Assembly: GCA_023412655.1 (NCBI GenBank)
Contig: JAEYNH010000129.1
Span: 1 to 21,172 of the forward strand
Direction: 5' to 3'
Length of the DNA stretch: 21,172 nucleotides
Origin: Pseudomonadota bacterium
GTDB lineage: Bacteria; Pseudomonadota; Alphaproteobacteria; Caulobacterales; Caulobacteraceae
Shown: positions 14,381-21,172 of the stretch, in pieces
How the letters are laid out: each line of letters starts with the position of its first letter
How positions within the stretch are numbered: the stretch's first letter is position 1
Notes under the pieces: model-generated
Seen by the model: only the letters and a program-made list of their open reading frames with translations
Told to the model about the DNA's origin: nothing
The model's database searches: none
Translations under genes and position numbers: made by a program

Positions 14381-15097
14381 TTAGTCCTCCAGGACCCGCC
14401 GGGTGCTTTCCTGGATCGCTGCGTAGCATTCGCAGGCGCAGGCCTCGAGGTGTTCGCGCTGGAGGACGCGGATCCGGCCGCGGGAGTAGCGGATGGCCCC
14501 CCGGGCCTGCAGCTGCGAGGCGATGCTCGTCACCGTCGTCCGCTGCACGCCCAGCATGATGGACAGGTGCTCCTGGGTGAGCGGCAGCACGTCGGCGTCC
14601 AGGCGGTCCTGGGTCATCAGCAGCCAGCGGCAGAGGCGCCGCTCGGCCGCGTGCAGGGCGTTGCAGGCCGCCGCCCGGGCCGCCTGCACGGCGCTGGCCT
14701 GGGCGTGCTGGACGATGGCCCGGGTGAGCGCCGGGCTCTTGGCCGCCGCCGCCTGCAGGCTGGCCGTCGGCACGCGCCAGGCCTCGCCGCCCACCTCCAC
14801 CAGCATGGTCTCGTAGGCGCCGCGCGACCCGAGGGCGTGCAGGAGGCCGTAGCCGCTCTCGCGGCCGATGGTGCGGCTCTCCACCTGGGCGCCATCGCGC
14901 ATGACGGTGACCACCGACAGGATGCAGTCGACCGGCAGGTAGACGTGGCTCACCGCCCCGCCGGTCTCGGCCAGGACCTGGTCGCGCTTCAGCGTCAGGC
15001 GCTCCAGGTTCGGCTCGATCAGGGCGAGGTCCCGCGCATCGAGGGCGTCCAGGAAGTGGTTGATGCGGCTCACCGGGGAAGAACGCGGCACGGCCAA
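14381..15097 (-). CDS. Crp/Fnr family transcriptional regulator
   Basis: A protein of about 238 aa. An N-terminal cyclic-nucleotide-binding-like beta barrel (about 20-125) has LAETGGAVSHVYLPVDCILSV and the GRESGYG element. A long dimerisation helix follows (about 130-165), then a C-terminal winged helix-turn-helix (about 165-225) with PLTQEHLSIMLGVQRTTVTSI, the recognition helix, and the wing GAIRYSRGRIRV. The usual cAMP-binding Arg-Ser motif is absent and no FNR-type iron-sulphur cysteine set is visible at the N-terminus, although several Cys occur late (CACEC near residue 220). The effector is therefore unknown. The start is uncertain: TTG at 15097, or GTG at 15091 or 15073, none with a strong Shine-Dalgarno. 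It is divergent from uvrB, and a 24-bp palindrome lies just upstream. The symporter downstream is a plausible regulated gene. Confidence 0.88.
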   Translation of the reverse strand: MAVPRSSPVSRINHFLDALDARDLALIEPNLERLTLKRDQVLAETGGAVSHVYLPVDCILSVVTVMRDGAQVESRTIGRESGYGLLHALGSRGAYETMLVEVGGEAWRVPTASLQAAAAKSPALTRAIVQHAQASAVQAARAAACNALHAAERRLCRWLLMTQDRLDADVLPLTQEHLSIMLGVQRTTVTSIASQLQARGAIRYSRGRIRVLQREHLEACACECYAAIQESTRRVLED

Positions 15098-15111
15098 GCT
15101 GGTTCATCCCG

Positions 15112-15135
15112 CTGCTGCCACTCTGCTGGCAGCAG
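15112..15135. promoter_or_regulatory. Perfect 9-bp inverted repeat, candidate Crp/Fnr-type operator
   Basis: CTGCTGCCA (15112-15120) and TGGCAGCAG (15127-15135) are exact inverted repeats with a 6-base spacer. The inner part reads TGCCA-N6-TGGCA, the same geometry as a Crp site (TGTGA-N6-TCACA) but with different bases. It lies 14 bp upstream of the putative regulator start and about 100 bp upstream of uvrB, so autoregulation is possible. It could instead be an RNA hairpin in the uvrB leader. Confidence 0.45.
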
Positions 15136-15200
15136 GCCTGTGCGCTATGCTGGCGCGCAGAGCCCTCAGTCCCTACGTTCACGCCATGGCCAGAGCCCAA

Positions 15201-15215
15201 GTTCCCGCCCAGTCC
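15201..15215 (+). promoter_or_regulatory. Degenerate LexA-box-like sequence before uvrB
   Basis: GTTC-N7-GTCC is found 19-33 bp upstream of the uvrB ATG. The alphaproteobacterial SOS box is GTTC-N7-GTTC, so this has one mismatch. The placement is close to the start codon and the sequence is short, so chance is quite possible. UvrB is SOS-controlled in some bacteria, which is the only other support. Confidence 0.25.
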
Positions 15216-15233
15216 CAAGGGGGCGTTTCCGAC

Positions 15234-17441
15234 ATGTCGGGGGCGTTCGACTACGACGAGAACACCATGCCCCTGCTGTGGAAGCCGCACCGTCCGGAGC
15301 GGCCGCAGAAGAGCGAGGGCGGGCGGAAGTTCAAGCTGGTCTCCAACTACCAGCCGGCCGGCGACCAGCCGCAGGCGATCCGGGAGCTGGTGGCGGGCCT
15401 GGAGGGCCGCGAGCACGACCAGGTGCTGCTGGGAGTCACCGGCTCGGGCAAGACCTTCACCATGGCCAAGGTCATCGAGGAGACCCAGCGGCCGGCGCTG
15501 ATCCTCGCGCCCAACAAGACCCTGGCCGCCCAGCTCTATTCCGAGTTCAAGAGCTTCTTCCCCGAGAACGCGGTGGAGTTCTTCGTCAGCTACTACGACT
15601 ACTATCAGCCCGAGGCCTATGTGCCGCGGACCGACACCTACATCGAGAAGGACAGCTCGATTAACGAGCAGATCGACCGGATGCGCCACTCGGCCACCCG
15701 GGCGATCCTGGAGCGGGACGACGTCATCGTCGTGGCCTCGGTCTCCTGCATCTACGGCATCGGCTCGGTCGAGACCTACTCGGCCATGACCTTCCAGCTG
15801 AAGCCCGGCGACCGGATCGACGAGAAGAAGCTGATGGGGGACCTGGTGGCCCTCCAGTACAAGCGCAACGACCAGGCCTTCGAGCGGGGCACGTTCCGGC
15901 GGCGGGGCGACACCATCGAGATCTTCCCGGCCCACTACGAGGACCGCGCCTGGCGGATCAGCCTGTTCGGCGACGAGATCGAGGCGATCGGCGAGTTCGA
16001 CCCGCTGACCGGCAAGAAGACCGCCGAGCTGGAAGGCATCAAGATCTACGCCAACAGCCACTATGTGACGCCGCGGCCGACGCTCCGGCAGGCGATCAAC
16101 CAGATCAAGCTGGAGCTGAAGGAGCGGCTGGACTGGCTGGTGGCCAACGGCAAGCTGCTGGAGGCCCAGCGGCTGGAGCAGCGGACCACCTTCGACCTGG
16201 AGATGATCGACGCCACCGGCTCCTGCGCGGGGATCGAGAACTACAGCCGGTATCTCACCGGCCGCCGGCCCGGCGAGCCGCCGCCGACCTTCTTCGAGTA
16301 CATCCCCGACAACGCCCTGCTGTTCGTGGACGAGAGCCACCAGACGGTGCCGCAGATCGGGGCCATGTACCGGGGCGACTACCGGCGCAAATGGACCCTG
16401 GCCGAGTTCGGCTTCCGCCTCCCCTCCTGCATCGACAACCGCCCGCTCAAGTTCGAGGAGTGGGACGCCATGCGGCCGGACACGGTGCACGTCTCGGCGA
16501 CGCCGGGGCCGTGGGAGATGGAGAAGACCGGCGGCGTCTTCGCCGAGCAGGTGATCCGGCCCACCGGCCTGATCGACCCGCCGGTGGAGGTGCGCCCGGT
16601 GGCCAAGGACGGCTTCAGCCAGGTGGACGACGTCATCGACATGGTCCGCCAGACGGCGGCCAAGGGCTACCGCAGCCTGGTCACGGTGCTGACCAAGAAG
16701 ATGGCCGAGGACCTCACCGAGTTCATGCACGAGCAGGGCCTGCGGGTCCGCTACATGCACTCGGACGTGGACACCCTGGAGCGCATCGAGATCATCCGCG
16801 ACCTTCGGCTCGGCGCCTTCGACTGCCTGGTGGGGATCAACCTGCTGCGCGAGGGCCTGGACATCCCCGAGTGCGGCTTCGTGGGCATCCTCGACGCCGA
16901 CAAGGAGGGCTTCCTGCGCTCGGAGACCAGCCTGATCCAGACCATCGGCCGGGCGGCGCGGAACGTGGAGGGCCAGGTGGTGCTCTACGCCGACACCATC
17001 ACCGGCTCCATGGAACGGGCCATGGCCGAGACCAAGCGCCGGCGGGAGAAGCAGGAGGCCTACAACCTCGAGCACGGCATCACCCCCGAGAGCGTGAAGA
17101 GCCAGATCAAGGACATCCTCGCCAGCCCCTACGAGAAGGACCGGGTCACCGTGCCGGTGGGCGTGGCCGAGGACGGCAAGCCCTTCATGGGCGACAACTT
17201 CAAGACCACCCTGCGCGACCTGGAGAACCGGATGCGCGAGGCGGCCTCGAACCTGGAGTTCGAGGAGGCCGCCCGGCTGCGCGACGAGATCAAGCGGCTC
17301 AAGCTGCTCGACCTGGAGTTCGCCGCCGACGCCCTGGCCGGCGAGGGCGAGACCATCGACAAGGACGCCGTCAAGCGGGTCCGCGCCGAGGCCCGGGCCG
17401 AGAAGGCCGAGGCCTTCCGCAAGGGACGCGGCCGGCGCTGA
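15234..17441 (+). CDS. uvrB: UvrABC excinuclease subunit B
   Basis: A 735-aa UvrB, the helicase-like damage-verifying subunit of nucleotide excision repair that is loaded by UvrA and recruits UvrC. Walker A is GVTGSGKT (67-74). The damage-probing beta-hairpin region SYYDYYQPEAYVP follows, then IEKDSSINEQIDRMR, the DESH helicase motif (LLFVDESHQTVP), the motif-VI region QTIGRAARN, and the C-terminal UVR coiled-coil domain (LENRMREAASNLEFEEAARLRDEI) that contacts UvrC. It is a little longer than E. coli UvrB (673 aa), through N- and C-terminal tails. I start it at ATG 15234 (MSGAFDYDENTMPLLWKPH), with AAGGGGG about 11 bases upstream. The frame stays open to 15060, but the added residues look non-coding and overlap the regulator gene. 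It is divergent from the Crp/Fnr gene. Confidence 0.97.
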   Translation: MSGAFDYDENTMPLLWKPHRPERPQKSEGGRKFKLVSNYQPAGDQPQAIRELVAGLEGREHDQVLLGVTGSGKTFTMAKVIEETQRPALILAPNKTLAAQLYSEFKSFFPENAVEFFVSYYDYYQPEAYVPRTDTYIEKDSSINEQIDRMRHSATRAILERDDVIVVASVSCIYGIGSVETYSAMTFQLKPGDRIDEKKLMGDLVALQYKRNDQAFERGTFRRRGDTIEIFPAHYEDRAWRISLFGDEIEAIGEFDPLTGKKTAELEGIKIYANSHYVTPRPTLRQAINQIKLELKERLDWLVANGKLLEAQRLEQRTTFDLEMIDATGSCAGIENYSRYLTGRRPGEPPPTFFEYIPDNALLFVDESHQTVPQIGAMYRGDYRRKWTLAEFGFRLPSCIDNRPLKFEEWDAMRPDTVHVSATPGPWEMEKTGGVFAEQVIRPTGLIDPPVEVRPVAKDGFSQVDDVIDMVRQTAAKGYRSLVTVLTKKMAEDLTEFMHEQGLRVRYMHSDVDTLERIEIIRDLRLGAFDCLVGINLLREGLDIPECGFVGILDADKEGFLRSETSLIQTIGRAARNVEGQVVLYADTITGSMERAMAETKRRREKQEAYNLEHGITPESVKSQIKDILASPYEKDRVTVPVGVAEDGKPFMGDNFKTTLRDLENRMREAASNLEFEEAARLRDEIKRLKLLDLEFAADALAGEGETIDKDAVKRVRAEARAEKAEAFRKGRGRR

Positions 17442-17801
17442 GGCCCCGCTGGCGTTGCGGCCCGGAGATTGTGGGCCGGCGCTCAACGTGGAGAGCCGCA
17501 AGCCATTTTGAAGGCAGCCCCACAACCGCAACTTCCGGGCAGGTGGGCGGGTGGACGGGACCGCGGGCCTGAGGGCGGCCGGCGGCTGGGATTGGCGATG
17601 AGAAAGACCGGCGGGATGTTCCCCGTTCGTTCACGCTAACACGGGGGGCGGCGCCGGGCCAAAAATTATCGGGCGCGGCGGTCCGCACGACGGGCGGCGT
17701 TGCCCCTTCCCCCCTTGCGGGAGAAGGTGGCGCCGAAGGCGGCGGATGAGGGGTCGCACAGGACCTGCCGTCCGCCAGCCCCCCTGAAGGAGCCTCCCGC
17801 C
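17442..17801. other. 360-bp gene-free stretch
   Basis: Between uvrB and the GFA-fold gene I find no gene on either strand. The first part (17442-17640) is GC-rich without clear structure. A short A/T-rich spot (AAAAATTAT, near 17661-17669) stands out and may be part of a promoter. At 17703-17753 lies a palindromic repeat element, described separately. The last bases contain AAGGAG (17787-17792), the ribosome binding site of the next gene. Confidence 0.6.
17703..17753. repeat. Dispersed palindromic (REP-like) element
   Basis: The segment contains a hairpin CCTTC-CCCCC-TTGC-GGG-A-GAAGG (17705-17727), followed by GGTGGCGCCGAAGGCGGCGG and GATGAGGGG. From memory, near-identical sequences (hairpin around TTGCGGG, then GGTGGCGC...GGATGAGGGG) are scattered in many alphaproteobacterial intergenic regions. 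The hairpin could also act as a transcription stop after uvrB. Its repetitive nature cannot be shown from a single copy in this window. Confidence 0.6.
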
Positions 17802-18179
17802 ATGTCCGACGCCTTCACCGGCGGCTGCCTCTGCGGCGCCGTCCGCCTCACCGCCCGGGGCCGGCCGAACCGGGTGGGGATCTGCCACTGCCTGGACTGC
17901 CGCAAGCACCACGGCGCCCTGTTCTACGCCGCCGCCATCTTCCCGGACGGCGCGGTGGCCATAGAGGGCGAGACCCGCCACTGGAAGGGCCGCCACTTCT
18001 GCCCCCGCTGCGGCTCCTCGGTCTTCGCCCGCTTCGACGACGAGGTGGAGGTGCACCTGGGCGCCCTCGACGCCCCCGCCCAGTTCACCCCGACCTATGA
18101 GAACTGGACGATCCGCCGCGAAGGCTGGCTGCCGGCGTTCCCGCTGGCGCGGAGCTATGAGCGGGATCGGGAGGGGTGA
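17802..18179 (+). CDS. GFA family zinc protein (CENP-V/GFA fold)
   Basis: A 125-aa protein with the GFA zinc-binding pattern: GGCLCGAV (C9, C11), CHCLDCRK (C28, C30, C33) and CPRCGSSVF (two further Cys), enough for two zinc sites. The family is named after a proposed glutathione-dependent formaldehyde-activating enzyme, but most members have no proven activity. The ATG at 17802 has AAGGAG about 9 bases upstream; the frame is open further upstream into the repeat element, but that part is not believable as protein. It stands alone on this strand, 134 bp before the low-GC two-gene unit. Confidence 0.92.
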   Translation: MSDAFTGGCLCGAVRLTARGRPNRVGICHCLDCRKHHGALFYAAAIFPDGAVAIEGETRHWKGRHFCPRCGSSVFARFDDEVEVHLGALDAPAQFTPTYENWTIRREGWLPAFPLARSYERDREG

Positions 18180-18313
18180 GGGCCGGACGGAGAGACTAGC
18201 CGCCCGCCGCCATCCTGCAAGACGTAGCAGCCGGGGCCCGCACCTCAACCCTTGCGCGAAGTTGACGACACCAAAACCTTCGGCAAAGCTGGAAGCGTAC
18301 GGGTGGGGTTGGC
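18180..18313 (+). promoter_or_regulatory. Left edge and probable promoter region of the low-GC two-gene unit
   Basis: The base composition changes within this 134-bp gap: the first 60 bases look like the host genome, and from about 18240 on A/T content rises. A -35-like TTGACG is at 18262-18267, but no clear -10 element lies 16-18 bp later, so the promoter is uncertain. The next gene's ATG (18314) has GGTGGGGTTGG just upstream as a loose ribosome binding site. No direct repeat, tRNA end or integrase was found to mark an insertion point. Confidence 0.35.
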
Positions 18314-19864
18314 ATGATCGAAGAAGTCCAGATCAACAATTTGCGCAGCTTTGACGCGCAGCGATTTCGGATCGCTCCGCTGACGATATTTGTCGGCCAA
18401 AACAGCGCCGGGAAGAGTTCAGCAACACGCCTCTTCCCGCTACTCAAACAATCATTCGAGCAAGCCGCATCCGCTCCAATTCTCTGGAATTCAACCTATG
18501 TGGATTACGGCTCCATCCATGAAGTTATGGGCAGACACTCGGGACGAAATACTCTTTTATTCAGCTTTAAACTGACTGCCTCTGGCCTTTTCCGCGTTCT
18601 TGGCGCGCCCGGTCTGCGCGGCGCGACTGACGAGACCGCGTCATCTTTAGTCTACTCGATCGAGCTAGCCGAAGCCACGAAGGGGAGAACTAAGAGCATT
18701 CGCTCGAGGCTAGAGATCGATAGCGACGTTATTGAGATTACGTATGACCGCCGCCGCCGGGTCTCTGCCCTCACGATCAACGGAAAATCGGCTTCCGACA
18801 TCGCGCCTAAGATCAGCGTCGAAGGTGGGCAACGTGCATTCGTCCCCTTTGTCTCTTACGCAAACTTCCCAGTTGGCTACATGTCCGCGGAGGCGACGCA
18901 ACTCGGCCACCGCGTAGCCGAGGTGTTAGCATCGGAGATTGATATTCCGCTGCCTGATCGTTGGCTTACAACCATCTGTCGCCACCAATCGTACAGACCA
19001 CCTTCGAGCTTCAAGTCGCAGTTTATACACATGCTTGACTCGATTTCAGGCAACACACCTATACGCGCGTCCAAGCTTAAGAAAACAACTATAGAAAAGA
19101 TACGACTTCTCTTCCTGATACGAGACATACCCCGAGTACTAAGATACGTCCACGATCAGATACACGGAGACATATCTCTATCACAGTACATCGGCCCGAT
19201 ACGCGCACGCGCCGAGAGATACTATCGGATTCAGGAGCTCGCAATTGATCATATAGACCCTACAGGCGAGAACGTCGCGATGTATCTCAACTATCTTACG
19301 CCAAGCCAATTGCGACGATTTAACGAAATATTTCGCGCCGCTTTCGGCTACACAGTAGAGCCATACGCGAGTAGGGGTCACGTCAGCCTGATGATTAAGG
19401 CAGACGGTTCTGATGAAGCCGACAACATCGCCGATGTGGGATTCGGCTTTTCACAGGTTCTGCCGGTGGTTGCTCAGTTATTTGCTGCGACCAGCCAACC
19501 TGACACGCCAATATCCCGGTTGAGTACGCAGACGTCAGTGCGATCTCCGATCGTGGCCGTTGAGCAGCCTGAACTTCATCTCCATCCCGCTTATCAAGCA
19601 AAGCTAGCCGATTTGTTCGCATCCCTTACGAGCACGCTCGGCCCGGTTACCCGTCGATTCAGGTTTGTAATCGAGACCCACTCTGAGTCTTTCGTAAATC
19701 GCATTGGTCGACTGATCGCTTCAGGCAAAATTTCCGTCGATGACGTTGTCATCTACACATTCGAGAAGGGGCCAAAGGAAAAATATACACGAGTTCGAGA
19801 ATTGACCTTTGATGAAGATGGATTCATCAAAAACTGGCCCGTCGGCTTCCTGTCGGCTCGCTAG
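18314..19864 (+). CDS. AAA/ABC-type ATPase, OLD/DUF3696-like, probable defence component
   Basis: A 516-aa ABC/SMC-type ATPase. It starts IEEVQINNLRSF, typical of RecF/OLD-like ATPases, with Walker A GQNSAGKSS at 28-36. A long middle region (about 55-395) contains the coiled or helical insertion seen in this class. GFGFSQVLPVV stands in the place of the ABC signature. The Walker B with catalytic Glu is VAVEQPELHLHP (E420 second acidic residue, 414-425). ETHSE at 454-458 carries the switch His (H456). The C-terminal strand ELTFDEDGFIKNWPVGF resembles the DUF3696 ending. Codon use differs from its neighbours: in codons for residues 257-279 four ATA codons occur with AGA, CTA and CGA, and 19081-19140 has only 24 G/C in 60. 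The partner gene starts 3 bp after its stop. Such ATPases paired with a nuclease-like partner are typical of phage-defence systems (PARIS, Gabija, Septu as analogies); identity with any of these is not shown. Confidence 0.88.
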   Translation: MIEEVQINNLRSFDAQRFRIAPLTIFVGQNSAGKSSATRLFPLLKQSFEQAASAPILWNSTYVDYGSIHEVMGRHSGRNTLLFSFKLTASGLFRVLGAPGLRGATDETASSLVYSIELAEATKGRTKSIRSRLEIDSDVIEITYDRRRRVSALTINGKSASDIAPKISVEGGQRAFVPFVSYANFPVGYMSAEATQLGHRVAEVLASEIDIPLPDRWLTTICRHQSYRPPSSFKSQFIHMLDSISGNTPIRASKLKKTTIEKIRLLFLIRDIPRVLRYVHDQIHGDISLSQYIGPIRARAERYYRIQELAIDHIDPTGENVAMYLNYLTPSQLRRFNEIFRAAFGYTVEPYASRGHVSLMIKADGSDEADNIADVGFGFSQVLPVVAQLFAATSQPDTPISRLSTQTSVRSPIVAVEQPELHLHPAYQAKLADLFASLTSTLGPVTRRFRFVIETHSESFVNRIGRLIASGKISVDDVVIYTFEKGPKEKYTRVRELTFDEDGFIKNWPVGFLSAR

Positions 19865-19867
19865 CGC

Positions 19868-21007
19868 ATGTTCATCACCATCTGTAAGGACGCGACAAGC
19901 ACATTCACGTCCAGTCATTGGTATCAATCCACAGACATAATCAGACTTCTGGCCCATGCCGTTGAGCGGCGCAGGCACGCGATCTTCCTTACGCCCAGCC
20001 AGCTTGAGGCAGCACTTCAGCATTGCGACTTGGGCACTACCGAACGCAGGGTGCTTGAGGGGACATACGGCTCAAGAATACAAGACTTCGCTCAGTGGTA
20101 TCGTGCGTCAGCATGCCGACTTATAATCGATCCCAACCGAAATTCTGCCGAAATTCAACTGTCAGCTGACGGCTGTGACGTGAGGTGGCCGGCCCCTACT
20201 TTCAAAGAGTTCGAAGTATATGATTGGTCTGAACTTCTAGGTGAGCACTTCAGGAACGACGCGGAGTGGTACAAACTCCTAGCGGAGAAGCTGTACCGGT
20301 ACCTTGGCCTACACGGCCTAGGTCCGGCGCTGAGGGCCACCCATGGTGGTGGGGGCGGGATGGCGGCCTATTTCCCTGCTTTGCGCAACACAAGCACAAT
20401 ATGCGCATGCATCGTTGATCGCGACTCAGCAGGGGATTGGCTTGGACCAGGAAAGCAGGCCCGCGAATGCTTGAAGCACGTGTACAAGGCGAAGTTGCTT
20501 GAGCGTCCGGCCGTCGGCGTCTCCGACCGCCGTGCGTTCTTCGCCATCAGCGTCACCTCCTTCCGCAGCGTGGCGAACAGTGTTCCGCCGTCGCTTCTAG
20601 ACATCTATTTTAGGGAGGTCGCACCGAATCCAGCAGCGCTATCGGCGATCAAGGCGGTCTTTCCAACCTTCCCTAAGTTGAGCGGTGATGAATGGAGGCT
20701 GTGGTTCGGCTTCCCGTTTGAGCAAGCGACCAGCGTAGGCGAGCTCAACGCTGATTTCGGAGGAAAGTTGTCGCCTGCGGTGCTCGCGCGTGCTGAGGCT
20801 GCGATATCCACCGGCATGCAGCCGCGTATTCCGAAGGGCGTGACTGGAGCGCTTCTAGACTGGGCGGAGGGGTCGGCGGCAAGTTTGAAAGCCGTGCGCC
20901 ACCACATTGCCGAAGCGTTGGAAGATGACGACTACCGTTCAACTATGATCGCCAGCCTGCGGATCGCCTGTCAATTCGGCGCAGCGCTCGTCAATCCGGT
21001 GATCTGA
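19868..21007 (+). CDS. Unknown protein paired with the ATPase, possible TOPRIM-like effector
   Basis: A 379-aa protein that I cannot assign to a family. There is no signal peptide or membrane segment. An N-terminal half (about 1-150) is mixed alpha/beta with EVYDWSELLGEHFRND and EWYKLLAEKLYRYLGLHGLG. The centre has HGGGGGM (159-165), a helix, then a hydrophobic strand TICACIVDRDS with D184 and D186. A glycine loop followed by a strand ending D-x-D is the layout of the second half of a TOPRIM fold, as in OLD-family and AriB-like nucleases, but the usual first E-G motif is not obvious. The C-terminal half (about 200-379) is helical, with SGDEWRLWFGFPFEQ. The ATG is 3 bp after the ATPase stop, without its own Shine-Dalgarno, so translation is coupled and the two products probably act together. 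Composition is closer to the host than the ATPase gene, yet still lower in GC. Confidence 0.78.
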   Translation: MFITICKDATSTFTSSHWYQSTDIIRLLAHAVERRRHAIFLTPSQLEAALQHCDLGTTERRVLEGTYGSRIQDFAQWYRASACRLIIDPNRNSAEIQLSADGCDVRWPAPTFKEFEVYDWSELLGEHFRNDAEWYKLLAEKLYRYLGLHGLGPALRATHGGGGGMAAYFPALRNTSTICACIVDRDSAGDWLGPGKQARECLKHVYKAKLLERPAVGVSDRRAFFAISVTSFRSVANSVPPSLLDIYFREVAPNPAALSAIKAVFPTFPKLSGDEWRLWFGFPFEQATSVGELNADFGGKLSPAVLARAEAAISTGMQPRIPKGVTGALLDWAEGSAASLKAVRHHIAEALEDDDYRSTMIASLRIACQFGAALVNPVI

Positions 21008-21035
21008 AGGGGGTGGAAGGCTGATCGCCCCCCTT
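21007..21035 (+). terminator. Hairpin overlapping the stop codon of the unknown gene
   Basis: AAGGGGG (21007-21013) and CCCCCTT (21029-21035) form a 7-bp stem with a 15-base loop. The stem starts in the stop codon and is followed only by AACC, so it is at best a weak terminator. Confidence 0.35.
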
Positions 21036-21071
21036 AACCACACACCGTTACCCGAAAGCCCCACCCGGCAG

Positions 21072-21099
21072 ATGAACAGCCTTAACCTGGGCTGTTCAT
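21072..21099 (+). terminator. Perfect 10-bp hairpin downstream of the two-gene unit
   Basis: ATGAACAGCC (21072-21081) and GGCTGTTCAT (21090-21099) pair perfectly with an 8-base loop (TTAACCTG). It lies 64 bp after the stop of the last gene. No T-run follows, so it may be a factor-assisted terminator, an mRNA-protecting hairpin or an operator for something to the right. Confidence 0.5.
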
Positions 21100-21172
21100 G
21101 CGACTGACAGGGAACCCGTGCTTCCTGAAGGCGTAAGTTGAGACAGCTCCGATCGGAGGATCTTCGCCAGCG
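21100..21172. other. Right end, no gene seen
   Basis: No open frame of note up to the window end. It contains the palindrome CTCCGATCGGAG at 21147-21158 and the short CTTCCTGAAG at 21121-21130. Whether these belong to a promoter or to the edge of the acquired segment cannot be told from here. Confidence 0.3.

Noticed and set aside
15060..15233. 58-residue N-terminal extension of UvrB
   Set aside because: It overlaps the divergent regulator gene and the palindrome, and MSGAFDYDENTMPLLWKPH with AAGGGGG upstream is the better start.
14301..17531. 1076-codon open frame on the - strand opposite uvrB and the regulator
   Set aside because: It lies opposite a textbook uvrB, is dominated by Leu/Gly/Ala/His/Val/Asp low-complexity sequence and matches no family; it is a GC-driven shadow frame.
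1..21172. tRNA, rRNA, CRISPR array, integrase or transposase
   Set aside because: None could be recognised; no regularly spaced repeats, no CCA-ended cloverleaf-like pattern and no recombinase motif were found by eye, including near the low-GC unit.

Overview
The window reads as chromosome of a high-GC alphaproteobacterium, most likely Caulobacteraceae (Caulobacter/Phenylobacterium-like). The grounds are about 65-70% GC with long GC-driven shadow frames on opposite strands, a response regulator with a GPDRRFR tail motif, a PepSY/DUF2271/DUF4198/ApbE cluster, and a dispersed palindromic element of a type I remember from alphaproteobacterial genomes. No rRNA, tRNA, CRISPR array or insertion sequence was found. 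The genus is an inference.

Layout. (1) 235-1654, + strand: three closely spaced genes that look chemotaxis/motility related: a very small CheZ-like phosphatase, a CheY-type receiver with an unusual FliM-N-like C-terminal peptide, and a helical protein of unknown role. (2) 1669-3196, - strand: a two-gene operon of an ABM-fold putative monooxygenase followed by an acyl-CoA dehydrogenase. (3) 3272-6313, - strand: a four-gene operon in the order PepSY membrane protein, DUF2271, DUF4198, ApbE. It looks like a flavinylation and envelope redox/metal module in which ApbE would attach FMN to a DGVSGPT motif in the DUF2271 protein. (4) 6429-7532, - strand: a small membrane protein and a TerB-DnaJ protein. 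(5) 7602-11842, + strand: a fused ATP-dependent 5-oxoprolinase and a putative secreted protein of unknown function, whose end overlaps (6) a metallo-beta-lactamase-fold lactonase-like gene on the - strand (11814-12698). Divergent to the lactonase is a DUF1294 membrane protein. (7) 13060-15097, - strand: a Crp/Fnr regulator upstream of a DAACS-family dicarboxylate/amino-acid symporter. (8) 15234-17441, + strand: uvrB, divergent from the regulator, with a 24-bp palindrome between them. (9) A 360-bp gene-free stretch with a dispersed palindromic element, then a GFA-fold zinc protein.

(10) 18314-21007, + strand: a two-gene unit of clearly different composition (parts of the first gene near 40% GC, with ATA, AGA, CTA and CGA codons). 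It encodes an ABC/AAA ATPase with an OLD/DUF3696-like architecture and, 3 bp downstream, a 379-aa protein I cannot assign. The second protein has a glycine run followed by a hydrophobic strand ending in D-x-D, as in the second half of a TOPRIM-type fold. This is the best candidate in the window for a horizontally acquired, possibly undescribed ATPase-effector (defence-type) system. It is followed by two hairpins.
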